In this document: piece by piece, positions 15,050 through 22,854 of the stretch
Position numbering within the stretch: the first letter of the stretch is position 1
Layout: each line of letters opens with the position of its first letter
NCBI GenBank assembly: GCA_039816705.1
Contig: JBCBXF010000017.1
Span: 1-22,854 of the forward strand
Direction: 5' to 3'
Source of the DNA: CALHAX01 sp039816705
GTDB lineage: Bacteria; Pseudomonadota; Alphaproteobacteria; Rhizobiales; CALHAX01
DNA: 22,854 nt
Translations under genes and position numbers: made by a program
The notes under the pieces: model-generated
What the model saw: only the letters and a program-made list of their open reading frames with translations
What the model was told of the DNA's origin: nothing
The model's database searches: none

Positions 15050-18000
15050 ATGCTCTTCGACCCGGACTGGAAAGACGGCGCCCCCTCCTCGGCTGGTACG
15101 CATGCGAAGCAGGGGCATGCTTCGCAGCTTCGTGCCGCCAAGGCCGAAAAGCCACTTACAGACATCGCGCGCACCCTTTCCGCTTCATCGAACCATACGC
15201 GCACGCATGGCAGCGCGCACGTCGCAACTGAGCATACCGCATCGCGAGGCAGCTTCGGCACACGCGTGAAAGCCGCGCTGAGCGCCGCGCTAGCCGGCCT
15301 GTCAGGCGTGTTGAGAGGATTGTCACGCCGCGTGAGGACGATGCCGCGCCGTCGCTACCGCCGCGCCGTCGCCGCCTGGCGGGCGCGCCGCGCGCGTCAG
15401 ATCCAGGCGACCGCTCAGGCCGTGAAAGCGGAACGCGCGAGACAATCCACCACGCTCATGGCACTCGAACCCCGCATCGTCTTTGATGCAGCCGCAGGCA
15501 CAACGGCGGATGCAGCCGCAGACGCCGTCGCCGAGCAACAGGCAGCAGACATTGCTTTCGGAGCAAGCGGCGACGCCTCCACAGCGAACACCGGTGGCTT
15601 TGACTACGAAGCTATTGCCGCAACTGCGGCCAACGCAGATGCCACGCGCCGCGAACTCGTCTTTATTGATGCCGGCGTCGAAAACCCGACGCAACTGATC
15701 GCTGCGGTAGACCCCGAAGCAGAGATTATTTTCCTCGATGCCGAGACCGACGGGGTCGAGCAAATCGCGGCTGCTGTTGCCAGTCGCAAAGACATCGACG
15801 CCATCCACATTCTCTCCCACGGCGAACCGGGAGAAATCACGCTCGGCAACACAACACTGACAGCCGCGTCGATCAGCGACGAGCATGCCGACGAAATGTT
15901 GCAGATCAAATCTGCATTGTCAGCCAACGCCGACCTGCTGATCTATGGCTGTGACTTTGGCGCCGATGACAGCGCGCTCAATGCGCTTGCCTCAGCAACC
16001 GACGCGGACATTGCAGCTTCGAACGACCCGACCGGCGCCACAGCGCTTGGCGGGGACTGGGACCTAGAGGTCAAAGCCGGGGCAATCGAAGCCCAGTCGA
16101 TCGCAGCCACGGAATGGCAAGGAATTCTTGCACCACTTGTCATCGACGCCACGGGTGTCCAGCCGTCGATCGATTTCCCAATTGCCGCCGACGTAGGAGA
16201 GACAGCCGTCTGGTCGAGTGCGGGTACAATCGGCAGCACAGCTGTTGATATCCATGCAACGGTTGTCTCCAAGTCTCCTGGGACCACAGTCTACTTCGAC
16301 ACGAACGGTGATGATCCCGAGGTCGACGTTGAAACTGACGCGTTCACGAACAGCGGCGAGGTCCTGATCCGTTGGGAACTCTTCCTGGCCAACACCAACA
16401 TTGCTGCGATTGGCGCGCCAAACATTACCATCAGCGACGTTGATGGCGACGGAGCGCCTTTTACTGTTGAGACCGTCACGCCGAGCCTTTCCGGCCTGAA
16501 CTCCGTGACCACGGCGTCCAGCACAGACATTTTCATTCAGGCGCAGAACGGCGAGGTCGTCGCATCGGGCACAAAACGCGATGATGGTGTACCGCCTTTC
16601 GATCCAAACTTTGCATCCGGCGGCCCAACGCGAGATGCGGCTGCCGTCACGTTCCAGTGGGGCGACACAACATCTTGGGATGTCACTTACCGCGTAGATT
16701 CAGCAAACGCCCTACGCGTGTTTCTGCACGATGGCGATGGTGACTTCTCGTTTGCCGGAGGCACCAACACAACAACATTCACCTCAGTGGATCTCGATGC
16801 CAACGACAGCTCCGGCGCGACCGGTGCGGATTTTGCCGGCACCTACGCTCTTGGCACGGCGGCGGTCCCGATCGCGGATGCGATCGGCGGTGATGTTGCG
16901 ATCACAGCCGACAGTGGTGTCAACATCGCATCGGCATCGATCACTCTCACAAATCCGATTGTCGGCGATACGCTGACTGTCAACGGCGCGGCGGGCAACG
17001 CGGGTACGGTCCCAGGCACCGCGATCAGCTTCAGCATTTCCGGTTCTACGATCTCGCTCTCCGGCACGGCCACGCCTGCGCAGTACGAGGCGGCCATTGA
17101 AGCACTGCGGTTTGCAAACGCCGATACCAATGCAGCCCTCAGCAACCGGAATTTCTCTTTCGAGTTTACGGACTCCCGCGGTTTCGGCACCAACATTCCA
17201 GTTGCAACACTCAGCATAACAGCTCCGCCGGCCAACGCGGCGCCGATACTCGACCTCGACGACATCTCCGGCCTGGCGCCAGTGCCAGGGCAAGGCACCT
17301 TCACGCCCCTGACATTCACGACCTCTGGCTCAACAGGTCTCAATGGCCAGACGGAGGTTGACGATGGTGCGGGGGAATTTGCGCGCTACGATAATGTCGG
17401 CACCATCAATGGTCAGCAAATCGATTTTGTCGCCACCGTTGTTCGATTTGTAACTGATCCAAATGAACTTTCGAGCGCGGCGCCGGCGGATGCCGCCGAC
17501 AATCCGATCTTTAACATCAATGGGCCTGTCGGAAATACGGACAACGCCAACGTATTGCTGGGTAACGGCGGGACTGGCAGCGATAACCGTGCAACCGTTG
17601 AAGTCCGCTGGGAAGCTGTTCTGTCCGGAACAGATACACCAATCACCGGCGACTTTGCCGTGGTCCTTTCCGATCTCGATCAGAACGCTGGCAACATTAA
17701 CAATTTCGAGGAAATTGTCGTTGATACGTCTAGCCTCGACAGCTTCATAATTGGCGAAACCTCCGGTGGTGCGTCCAGTCCGACCGGCAGCGATCTACAA
17801 GTTCTCGACGCTCAAGGGAACGTCATCTTTGAAGCGGATGACGACCCAACAACGTTCAATGAGACAGGCCTGATCCGATTTAATCCGAGCGATGCCGACC
17901 CTGACACGCCAGGCGCACGCCCAGACAACTCAGTCCAACTGAATTTTACCAATACATCGAGCTTCACCGTCATTTATAACCGCCAAGCCAACGGCGGGAA

Positions 18001-21000
18001 CTTGTCGATGGATGGGAACTTCTCCGCTCCTTTCTTTGGCTCGCCAGTGACTGTCGACACAAACCCTGACTTTGCGAACATTTTCACAGAGGGCGAGGCA
18101 CCGGTTGCGATTTCAAGTGATCGGATTCTTGTGACTGACGATGGGCAGATTGCATCCGCCACAGTAACACTCACCAACCCAGAGGCCGCTGACCAAATCA
18201 ACGTGCCAGCGACTCTGCCGAATGGGATTTCGGTCCAGTCATCCAACGCCAACCAGATCGTGCTGACCGGTCTTGCGTCACCGGACGACTACGAAACTGC
18301 GATCAACGCGATCACGTTCGAAAACACCTCTACCACGCCAAACGATACAACGGTGCGTGAGATTGATGTTGATGTGACCGACGATGGAGGCCTGACATCG
18401 AACATCGGCACGGCGTTCATGCAGGTCATTGACGTCGTCAATTCAGTCGACACCGATGGCGACGGCATCACAGACGACATGGATGTCGATGACGACAATG
18501 ACGGCATTCTCGACGTCAACGAAATGGATGTGCAGGGCGCTGGCTCTGGCGGCACGAACACTGACACGGGCATGGCGAACCTGCTCGGCGGCGGCACTGA
18601 AACCATCGACGGCGTTGATGTTACGGTATCGACGACGGGGACAGTCAACCCATTCGCGGGTGATGGTCAGCTTGATCCGGGCGCACATATCAACCCTGGC
18701 TTCGGCGCAAGCACGTCGACGATCACGTATACGTTCTCGCAACCGGTAACGTCCTTCTCGACGACGTTTGAAGCGCAACAGGACGAAGAACAGATCACGT
18801 TCAATCATCCGGCGTCTTCGGTGACAAATGTCCTGAACTCGACCTATGGTGTCGCGCCGCAAATCATGAGCCAAGCGACGCTCGAAAACGGCGGCCTTGA
18901 ACTGCGGTCCAATCTAACCGACGACACGGGTTCAAACACAGCCGCCTCGTTTGGTTCGAACTCGATCGTGACGTGGAACTTCGTGACGCCGGTCACGTCG
19001 CTCACGATCACGCACATCGGCGTTGATCGTGGCAATGGCACGCTCAATGGCTCAACCAACCAACCGCTCGGCGCCTCCAACTACAATGGCACAATTATCG
19101 GTGGTGCATTCGACCTCACCCGCGCGGGGAGCGTGCAGGATATTGACACCGATAACGATGGTATCTTCGACCGCCTCGACATCGACGCCGACAACGACGG
19201 CATTACCGACAATATCGAGGCACAGACGACGAATGGATATATTGCGCCGTCAGGTGTCGGCAACGGCATTACGGATGCCAACAACGATGGCCTGGATGAT
19301 AATTACGATCTCCGAGCGGTCACCAGCGGCACTGCGGCGGCAACGGTCGCTGACGCCCGAATTGCGCCTGTCAACACGGATGCGGCTGGTACAGCCGGAA
19401 TCACGTACACGGCCGACACAACGCCGGACTACCTCGACCTGGATTCCGACGGCGACGGCGTCTTTGACATCGACGAAAACGGGCTTGGTGTTGCCGACAC
19501 CGACAATGATGGCCGCTTCGACAACTTCGGGCCTGACACCATCGATGGCACGGGAGATGAAGACTTTTCATTCGTCGACGCCGATGGTGACGGTCTAGCC
19601 GACGCATTTGAAGATGCGATTGACGGGGTCAACAACGATGGGTTTGTGGTCAACGAGGGCGAAGCACCACTTCCCGCCAACAGTGCAACATCTACGGGTG
19701 CCACCTATCTTCCGGATGATGGCGACGCCGTTGCGGGCTCGATTGTGCCTCTAACGACTGACTTGAACTACCGCGACGCGCTCGTCGACAACACGGCCCC
19801 GATCATCGACCTGAACGGACCGAACAACGCTGGCATCGATTACGATGACCAGTTCGTCGAGGACCAGCCCGGGCAACCGCTCGCAAACCTCCTGTCATTC
19901 GATGGGACCATTCAAGATGCCGAAGACAACATTGTTGAAGTCACCATCATCCCAACGCTGCCAGCGGCAAACGATGGCGACAACGAATTCCTCCGCATCG
20001 ACGCGAACGGCATCGACCTGTCGATCCGTTTGAGTGATGGCCTCGTGACCGCAAACACCCCGCTCGTTTTCGGCAACACAACGTTCGAAGTCACGACGCA
20101 GGCCGGCGACATTAACATCCGCAAAGTCGGAGGCGGCCAGATCGACAGCGATGATCTGCAGGGTTTCCTTCGCCTGCTGGCTTACCAGAACACCGACCAG
20201 AACAACACCAGTGGCAATCGCACATTCGAGTTCCAGGTCAAGGATCCGATATCCACGTCGATTGCGACAACCACCATCACCGTTGATCGCGTGAACGATG
20301 CACCGATTCCGGTTGTTGATCCCAACGCCCCGGGCTTCAACGGGACCGTTCAAGACCTGACGAGCGGCATCGCACCGACGCCCTTTGCGATCCTGTCGCC
20401 GACCGATGGACCGGCCGAAATCAGGGTTACTGATCTTCTCGCTCAACTTGACATCACCGACATCGAGCAGACCGAATTCGGTATCGGCATCATCTTCGCC
20501 AACGAGAGCCAGGGCGTCTGGCAGTACCAGCGCACGGATGTGACCAATCACCCCTGGACCGACTTTGAAGTCGGCGATGTGGGCAACGAGAACCCGACGC
20601 CGGTTCCGGCTGAACAGGCGTTGCTGATGGACCCGGATGCACGTCTGCGCTTCGTCCCTGGCACCGGCTTCACCGGAGATGCGGATCTGCACTTCCGCGT
20701 CTGGGACCAGACGGCTGGCACGGCCTCCAACCCGCCGAGCCTTGTGGCTGACGACAGCGGCGGTGTGGCACCATTCAACGCATCTGCGCTCTCGAATGCC
20801 GTGTTCGCGGTTTCTGCGACAGCAGACACCGATGGCGACGGAATCGCTAATGATGTTGATGTCGATGACGACAACGACGGCATCCTCGACGTAGTTGAGG
20901 TCTTCTCGGAAACGACGCCAGGACTCCCAGCGACGACGGCGGACACCTATACATTCGGGCCCAACTTCGGCGTGTCAGATGGTCGGGATCAGACCGACCA

Positions 21001-22854
21001 GCAGACCTCCGGACCGCGCGCCAACCGTGGTGAAGTCGCGCTTGACCTCGGCGACGTCGTTGTCTTCGACGTGACCACGAGCGGTGGTGACGCTCAACTG
21101 ATCGCCTTTGATCTAACAGGCGGGAATGGAACCAATTACGGCATCGAGATTGACAATGGTGCGCCCCGTTTCAACGTCATTGGCGCTGGTGGGCGAAACT
21201 CAGCATTTGAATTCCTGGACCTCGCATTTTCGGTCTTCGACGCAAACGACCCTGCCTTCAACGGACTTTCGCTGCCCGATATAGCCGCCGCTATTCAGGG
21301 TGGTGCCGGCACAAAACTTGTGCAGGAAATGGTGTTTGACACTGGCGATCTGGACGCCACGAACCGTCGCATCGAGGGCGTCGGTGCAAGTGTTGCTGAT
21401 CTGAAAAGTTACACGAGTGAGGCTGTGTCATCGCACGAGATCCAGCTATCTGGCGATGTGGTTGAAGCGATCGGAACAGCTAACAATCCATCCGATTTCG
21501 TCCGGTTCACCTACAAGGAAAATGATACCTTCCAGGTACGCGTCGTAAACACCGGGGGTGACAATGCAGGCTATGCGTTGAACTTCCAAGCTGATGGTGT
21601 TTTCACATCGCCAGTAACATCAACCGTTGCCGGCGATACAGACGGCGATGGGCTGCTTGATTTTGTCGACATTGACTCTGACGATGACGGCATCACCGAC
21701 AATGTCGAAGCGCAAGCAACGGATGCGTACATCGCGCCATCGGGCACTGGCGCGGCAATCGTGGACGTCAACAATGACGGCTTGGATGACCGCTATGACG
21801 CCCGGAATCCGCTCAATGGTGGCGCGGGGCTGACGGCTGGTTCTGCCGCGGCAACTTCGAATGACGCATTGATCGTACCGGTCGACACCGATGGGCTCGG
21901 TGGGGCTGACTATATTGATCCTGACAGTGACAATGACGGCATTCTCGACGTCGCTGAGCGTGGCGACGGCGGCCCGACCACCTACACGGCTGGCGACGCT
22001 GATGGCGACGGCTTGGCCGATGTCTTCGAGGGCTCAGACGCCAATGACGGCTTCGATGTAAACGATGAGAACGTGTCGACCACTGCCGGTGCAACGGTCG
22101 CGGCACGCTCTGAATACAACCTCTCAGCCGATCCGAACCTCGCCGCTGACCTCTCGAACGTCGACGGCATTACCACCAACCTGACCTTCCGCGATCAGCT
22201 CGACACCGACGGTGACGGCGTCGCTGACATCCGCGATGTTGATGACGACAACGACGGGATTTTGGACACTGAGGAAGGGATGCTCAAAGAGGTCGTAACA
22301 TTCGATACTTTGATGGATGGCACAACTTCGAGCGGCGTCTCTGTTTCCACAACACTTTTCGCGACACCTTTGGCAAACAACATCCAAGGTATAATCGACA
22401 ATACGAACTACCGATTCCTCACCGACACAACGAGTTTAGACGCAACGCGCTTCCGCTTCTCAAACTCAGACCTCAACAACCTACCTGAACCTCTTGTTTT
22501 CGATTTTGCTGGGACGAGTGTGGCAGAAGTCCACCTTCATTTGGCAAGTTTGGATCAGGTTCGTATCGATATGCTGCTCGCCAATAATCCAAATATTGGT
22601 TTTGAGGTCATTTCAGGTGCTGCTTTCACTGAAACTGGAACCGGCGGCAACCTCTCCTTTGGAGACGCAGACAATCTCACAAGTGATGCTTCGGGTGCAG
22701 ACGAGGAGGCCGATGGGTTTGGGGGCGGTTCAGCCGACGGTACGATACGCTTCTTTAGCCTTGATGGCTCAGCCATCACTCAATTGAATTTGGAGCTTTC
22801 ACCCGAAGCATCACTTGTGAGATTGTCTGCGTCTCCAAAGGAGAGGTTGCCGCC
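15050..22854 (+). CDS. Giant secreted surface protein/adhesin with LEPR motif, DUF4347, cadherin-like and calcium-binding repeats (3' end missing)
   Basis: One open frame of 2,601 codons runs from the ATG at 15050 (AGGA eight bases upstream) to the window edge. I read it through and found no stop. Residues 1-138 form a long basic leader with 13 Arg in 89-116. LEPRIVFDAA (139-148) matches the LEPR motif near the N-terminus of many giant proteins. DUF4347 (about 202-360) has RRELVFIDAGVENP, HILSHG and LIYGCDFG. A beta-domain plus cadherin-like domain follows twice (361-728 and 728-1130), then aspartate-rich calcium-binding blocks alternating with beta-domain inserts. I found one cysteine, in DUF4347, as expected for an extracellular protein. 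Such proteins usually leave by type I secretion through C-terminal signals, which lie outside the window. The last 55 bases duplicate 22643-22697 inverted and are not trustworthy. Ligand unknown. Confidence 0.93.
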   Translation, partial: MLFDPDWKDGAPSSAGTHAKQGHASQLRAAKAEKPLTDIARTLSASSNHTRTHGSAHVATEHTASRGSFGTRVKAALSAALAGLSGVLRGLSRRVRTMPRRRYRRAVAAWRARRARQIQATAQAVKAERARQSTTLMALEPRIVFDAAAGTTADAAADAVAEQQAADIAFGASGDASTANTGGFDYEAIAATAANADATRRELVFIDAGVENPTQLIAAVDPEAEIIFLDAETDGVEQIAAAVASRKDIDAIHILSHGEPGEITLGNTTLTAASISDEHADEMLQIKSALSANADLLIYGCDFGADDSALNALASATDADIAASNDPTGATALGGDWDLEVKAGAIEAQSIAATEWQGILAPLVIDATGVQPSIDFPIAADVGETAVWSSAGTIGSTAVDIHATVVSKSPGTTVYFDTNGDDPEVDVETDAFTNSGEVLIRWELFLANTNIAAIGAPNITISDVDGDGAPFTVETVTPSLSGLNSVTTASSTDIFIQAQNGEVVASGTKRDDGVPPFDPNFASGGPTRDAAAVTFQWGDTTSWDVTYRVDSANALRVFLHDGDGDFSFAGGTNTTTFTSVDLDANDSSGATGADFAGTYALGTAAVPIADAIGGDVAITADSGVNIASASITLTNPIVGDTLTVNGAAGNAGTVPGTAISFSISGSTISLSGTATPAQYEAAIEALRFANADTNAALSNRNFSFEFTDSRGFGTNIPVATLSITAPPANAAPILDLDDISGLAPVPGQGTFTPLTFTTSGSTGLNGQTEVDDGAGEFARYDNVGTINGQQIDFVATVVRFVTDPNELSSAAPADAADNPIFNINGPVGNTDNANVLLGNGGTGSDNRATVEVRWEAVLSGTDTPITGDFAVVLSDLDQNAGNINNFEEIVVDTSSLDSFIIGETSGGASSPTGSDLQVLDAQGNVIFEADDDPTTFNETGLIRFNPSDADPDTPGARPDNSVQLNFTNTSSFTVIYNRQANGGNLSMDGNFSAPFFGSPVTVDTNPDFANIFTEGEAPVAISSDRILVTDDGQIASATVTLTNPEAADQINVPATLPNGISVQSSNANQIVLTGLASPDDYETAINAITFENTSTTPNDTTVREIDVDVTDDGGLTSNIGTAFMQVIDVVNSVDTDGDGITDDMDVDDDNDGILDVNEMDVQGAGSGGTNTDTGMANLLGGGTETIDGVDVTVSTTGTVNPFAGDGQLDPGAHINPGFGASTSTITYTFSQPVTSFSTTFEAQQDEEQITFNHPASSVTNVLNSTYGVAPQIMSQATLENGGLELRSNLTDDTGSNTAASFGSNSIVTWNFVTPVTSLTITHIGVDRGNGTLNGSTNQPLGASNYNGTIIGGAFDLTRAGSVQDIDTDNDGIFDRLDIDADNDGITDNIEAQTTNGYIAPSGVGNGITDANNDGLDDNYDLRAVTSGTAAATVADARIAPVNTDAAGTAGITYTADTTPDYLDLDSDGDGVFDIDENGLGVADTDNDGRFDNFGPDTIDGTGDEDFSFVDADGDGLADAFEDAIDGVNNDGFVVNEGEAPLPANSATSTGATYLPDDGDAVAGSIVPLTTDLNYRDALVDNTAPIIDLNGPNNAGIDYDDQFVEDQPGQPLANLLSFDGTIQDAEDNIVEVTIIPTLPAANDGDNEFLRIDANGIDLSIRLSDGLVTANTPLVFGNTTFEVTTQAGDINIRKVGGGQIDSDDLQGFLRLLAYQNTDQNNTSGNRTFEFQVKDPISTSIATTTITVDRVNDAPIPVVDPNAPGFNGTVQDLTSGIAPTPFAILSPTDGPAEIRVTDLLAQLDITDIEQTEFGIGIIFANESQGVWQYQRTDVTNHPWTDFEVGDVGNENPTPVPAEQALLMDPDARLRFVPGTGFTGDADLHFRVWDQTAGTASNPPSLVADDSGGVAPFNASALSNAVFAVSATADTDGDGIANDVDVDDDNDGILDVVEVFSETTPGLPATTADTYTFGPNFGVSDGRDQTDQQTSGPRANRGEVALDLGDVVVFDVTTSGGDAQLIAFDLTGGNGTNYGIEIDNGAPRFNVIGAGGRNSAFEFLDLAFSVFDANDPAFNGLSLPDIAAAIQGGAGTKLVQEMVFDTGDLDATNRRIEGVGASVADLKSYTSEAVSSHEIQLSGDVVEAIGTANNPSDFVRFTYKENDTFQVRVVNTGGDNAGYALNFQADGVFTSPVTSTVAGDTDGDGLLDFVDIDSDDDGITDNVEAQATDAYIAPSGTGAAIVDVNNDGLDDRYDARNPLNGGAGLTAGSAAATSNDALIVPVDTDGLGGADYIDPDSDNDGILDVAERGDGGPTTYTAGDADGDGLADVFEGSDANDGFDVNDENVSTTAGATVAARSEYNLSADPNLAADLSNVDGITTNLTFRDQLDTDGDGVADIRDVDDDNDGILDTEEGMLKEVVTFDTLMDGTTSSGVSVSTTLFATPLANNIQGIIDNTNYRFLTDTTSLDATRFRFSNSDLNNLPEPLVFDFAGTSVAEVHLHLASLDQVRIDMLLANNPNIGFEVISGAAFTETGTGGNLSFGDADNLTSDASGADEEADGFGGGSADGTIRFFSLDGSAITQLNLELSPEASLVRLSASPKERLP
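15653..16129 (+). other. DUF4347 domain of the giant surface protein
   Basis: This region encodes residues about 202-360: ELVFIDAGVENPTQLIAAV, then IIFLDAETDGVEQIA, IHILSHGEPGEITLGN, LIYGCDFGADD and GGDWDLEV...WQGIL. These are characteristic of the DUF4347 domain found just after the LEPR motif in giant bacterial surface proteins. Histidine in LSHG and cysteine in GCD give it a caspase-like look. Whether it has peptidase activity is not established to my knowledge. Confidence 0.8.
16894..17224 (+). other. Cadherin-like beta-sandwich domain 1
   Basis: The encoded segment shows the pattern ASITLTNPIVGDTLTV, then ISLSGTATPAQYEAAIEALRF and a closing FTDSRG...VATLSI strand. The same pattern recurs at 18104-18437. 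This is a common immunoglobulin/cadherin-type repeat in giant bacterial adhesins. Confidence 0.7.
18104..18437 (+). other. Cadherin-like beta-sandwich domain 2
   Basis: This is the second copy of the pattern at 16894-17224: ASATVTLTNPEAADQINV, IVLTGLASPDDYETAINAI, and a closing VDVTDDGG...MQVIDV strand. The first calcium-binding block follows directly. Confidence 0.7.
18449..18523 (+). repeat. 25-residue aspartate-rich calcium-binding block A
   Basis: It encodes DTDGDGITD-DM-DVDDDNDGILD-VNE, the DxDxDGxxD loop pattern of thrombospondin type 3 repeats. Near-identical blocks start at 20825 (C) and 22202 (E). Each is followed by a different beta-domain insert. Confidence 0.85.
19139..19792 (+). 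repeat. 'EAQ' calcium-repeat module, copy 1
   Basis: A long module of about 218 residues: DIDTDNDGIFD, DADNDGITDNIEAQ, YIAPSG, DANNDGLDDNYD, then YLDLDSDGDGVFD, DADGDGLADAFE, and a closing LNYRDALVD. It is matched element by element by copy 2 at 21635-22201. Asp/Asn/Gly spacing indicates a string of calcium-binding loops. Confidence 0.8.
20432..20735 (+). other. 'GxWQY...RFVP...FRxWDQT' adhesin module
   Basis: The encoded segment has GVWQYQRTD, a W-containing turn, QALLMDPDARLRFVPG and ADLHFRVWDQTAGTAS. This is a recurrent module in giant LEPR/DUF4347-type surface proteins, seen here once. It precedes calcium block C. Confidence 0.6.
20825..20899 (+). repeat. 25-residue aspartate-rich calcium-binding block C
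   Basis: It encodes DTDGDGIAND, then VDVDDDNDGILDVVE. It differs from block A at only a few positions and is followed by an unrelated insert of about 245 residues (20900-21634). Confidence 0.85.
21635..22201 (+). repeat. 'EAQ' calcium-repeat module, copy 2
   Basis: It encodes DTDGDGLLDFVD, DSDDDGITDNVEAQ, AYIAPSG, DVNNDGLDDRYD, DPDSDNDGILDVAE, ADGDGLADVFE and LTFRDQL, in the same order as copy 1 (19139-19792). It is somewhat shorter in its middle and end segments. Confidence 0.8.
22202..22276 (+). repeat. 25-residue aspartate-rich calcium-binding block E
   Basis: It encodes DTDGDGVADI, then RDVDDDNDGILDTEE, the third copy of the block. It starts a third insert domain that runs to the window end and looks lower in GC than the rest of the gene. 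Confidence 0.85.
22643..22854. repeat. Perfect 55-bp inverted repeat at the right window edge (arms 22643-22697 and 22800-22854)
   Basis: The last 55 bases are the exact reverse complement of 22643-22697, separated by 102 bases. Pairing fails one base further in (T at 22799 facing C at 22698). The arm abuts the final base, as at the left edge. The adhesin frame stays open through it by chance, but the residues it encodes are unlike the preceding domain. An assembly or amplification hairpin is the likeliest cause. Confidence 0.93.

Noticed and set aside
19895..20692. Minus-strand open frame of about 265 codons inside the adhesin gene
   Set aside because: It is the reverse-strand shadow of Asp/Asn/Val-rich codons (GAC, AAC, GTC), which rarely give stops on the complement. 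The plus frame is continuous and full of domains.
18449..22276. Short repeated GAC/GGC-rich units that might suggest a CRISPR array or microsatellite
   Set aside because: The repeats are codon-level DxDxDG loops of differing spacing within one open frame, not identical repeats with unique spacers of constant length.

Overview
This 22.9 kb window is from an alphaproteobacterium, most like the Hyphomicrobiales. The evidence is moderately high GC, an AtpH-AtpA start of alphaproteobacterial type, a 2-oxoglutarate dehydrogenase E1-E2-E3 cluster, and MurA preceded by a small Arg/Lys-rich protein of a kind I know from this class. Genus or species cannot be fixed from the sequence alone. Both ends of the window finish in perfect inverted repeats (52 and 55 bp) that break otherwise sensible coding sequence, so the window is probably a complete assembly contig with artefactual hairpin ends.

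Layout, left to right. (1) 1-878, minus: start of the F1Fo ATP synthase genes, atpH then atpA (partial), translationally overlapped. (2) 879-1391: a roughly 320 bp divergent gap and a possible small plus-strand lipoprotein gene. (3) 1392-4400, minus: a patatin-like phospholipase followed by an unusual membrane sterol-desaturase/creatininase fusion, both lipid-flavoured. (4) 4527-4745, minus: a possible small hypothetical gene. (5) 4994-11237, minus: the 2-oxoglutarate dehydrogenase complex in the order odhA (E1), odhB (E2), a small membrane protein whose start overlaps the odhB stop, and lpdA (E3). (6) 11480-13168, minus: murA, with a 67-residue conserved-looking small gene upstream. (7) 13269-13342, plus: tRNA-Thr(GGT); its 3' end is overlapped antisense by the 3' end of (8) a PlsB-like acyltransferase gene (13321-14763, minus). 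(9) 14764-15049: divergent control region with three copies of an AATACTCC octamer. (10) 15050 to the end, plus: one uninterrupted frame of about 2,600 codons for a giant secreted surface protein (LEPR motif, DUF4347, cadherin-like domains, aspartate-rich calcium-binding repeats), with its 3' end beyond the window.

The left 14.8 kb is mostly core metabolism: respiratory ATP synthesis, TCA cycle, peptidoglycan precursor synthesis and phospholipid synthesis or turnover. The accessory and most unusual parts are the desaturase-creatininase fusion and the giant adhesin. The adhesin has a higher-order cassette structure: a conserved 25-residue calcium block, an unrelated beta-domain insert, then a conserved 'EAQ' module, repeated with different inserts. 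I found no mobile element, CRISPR array or phage gene.
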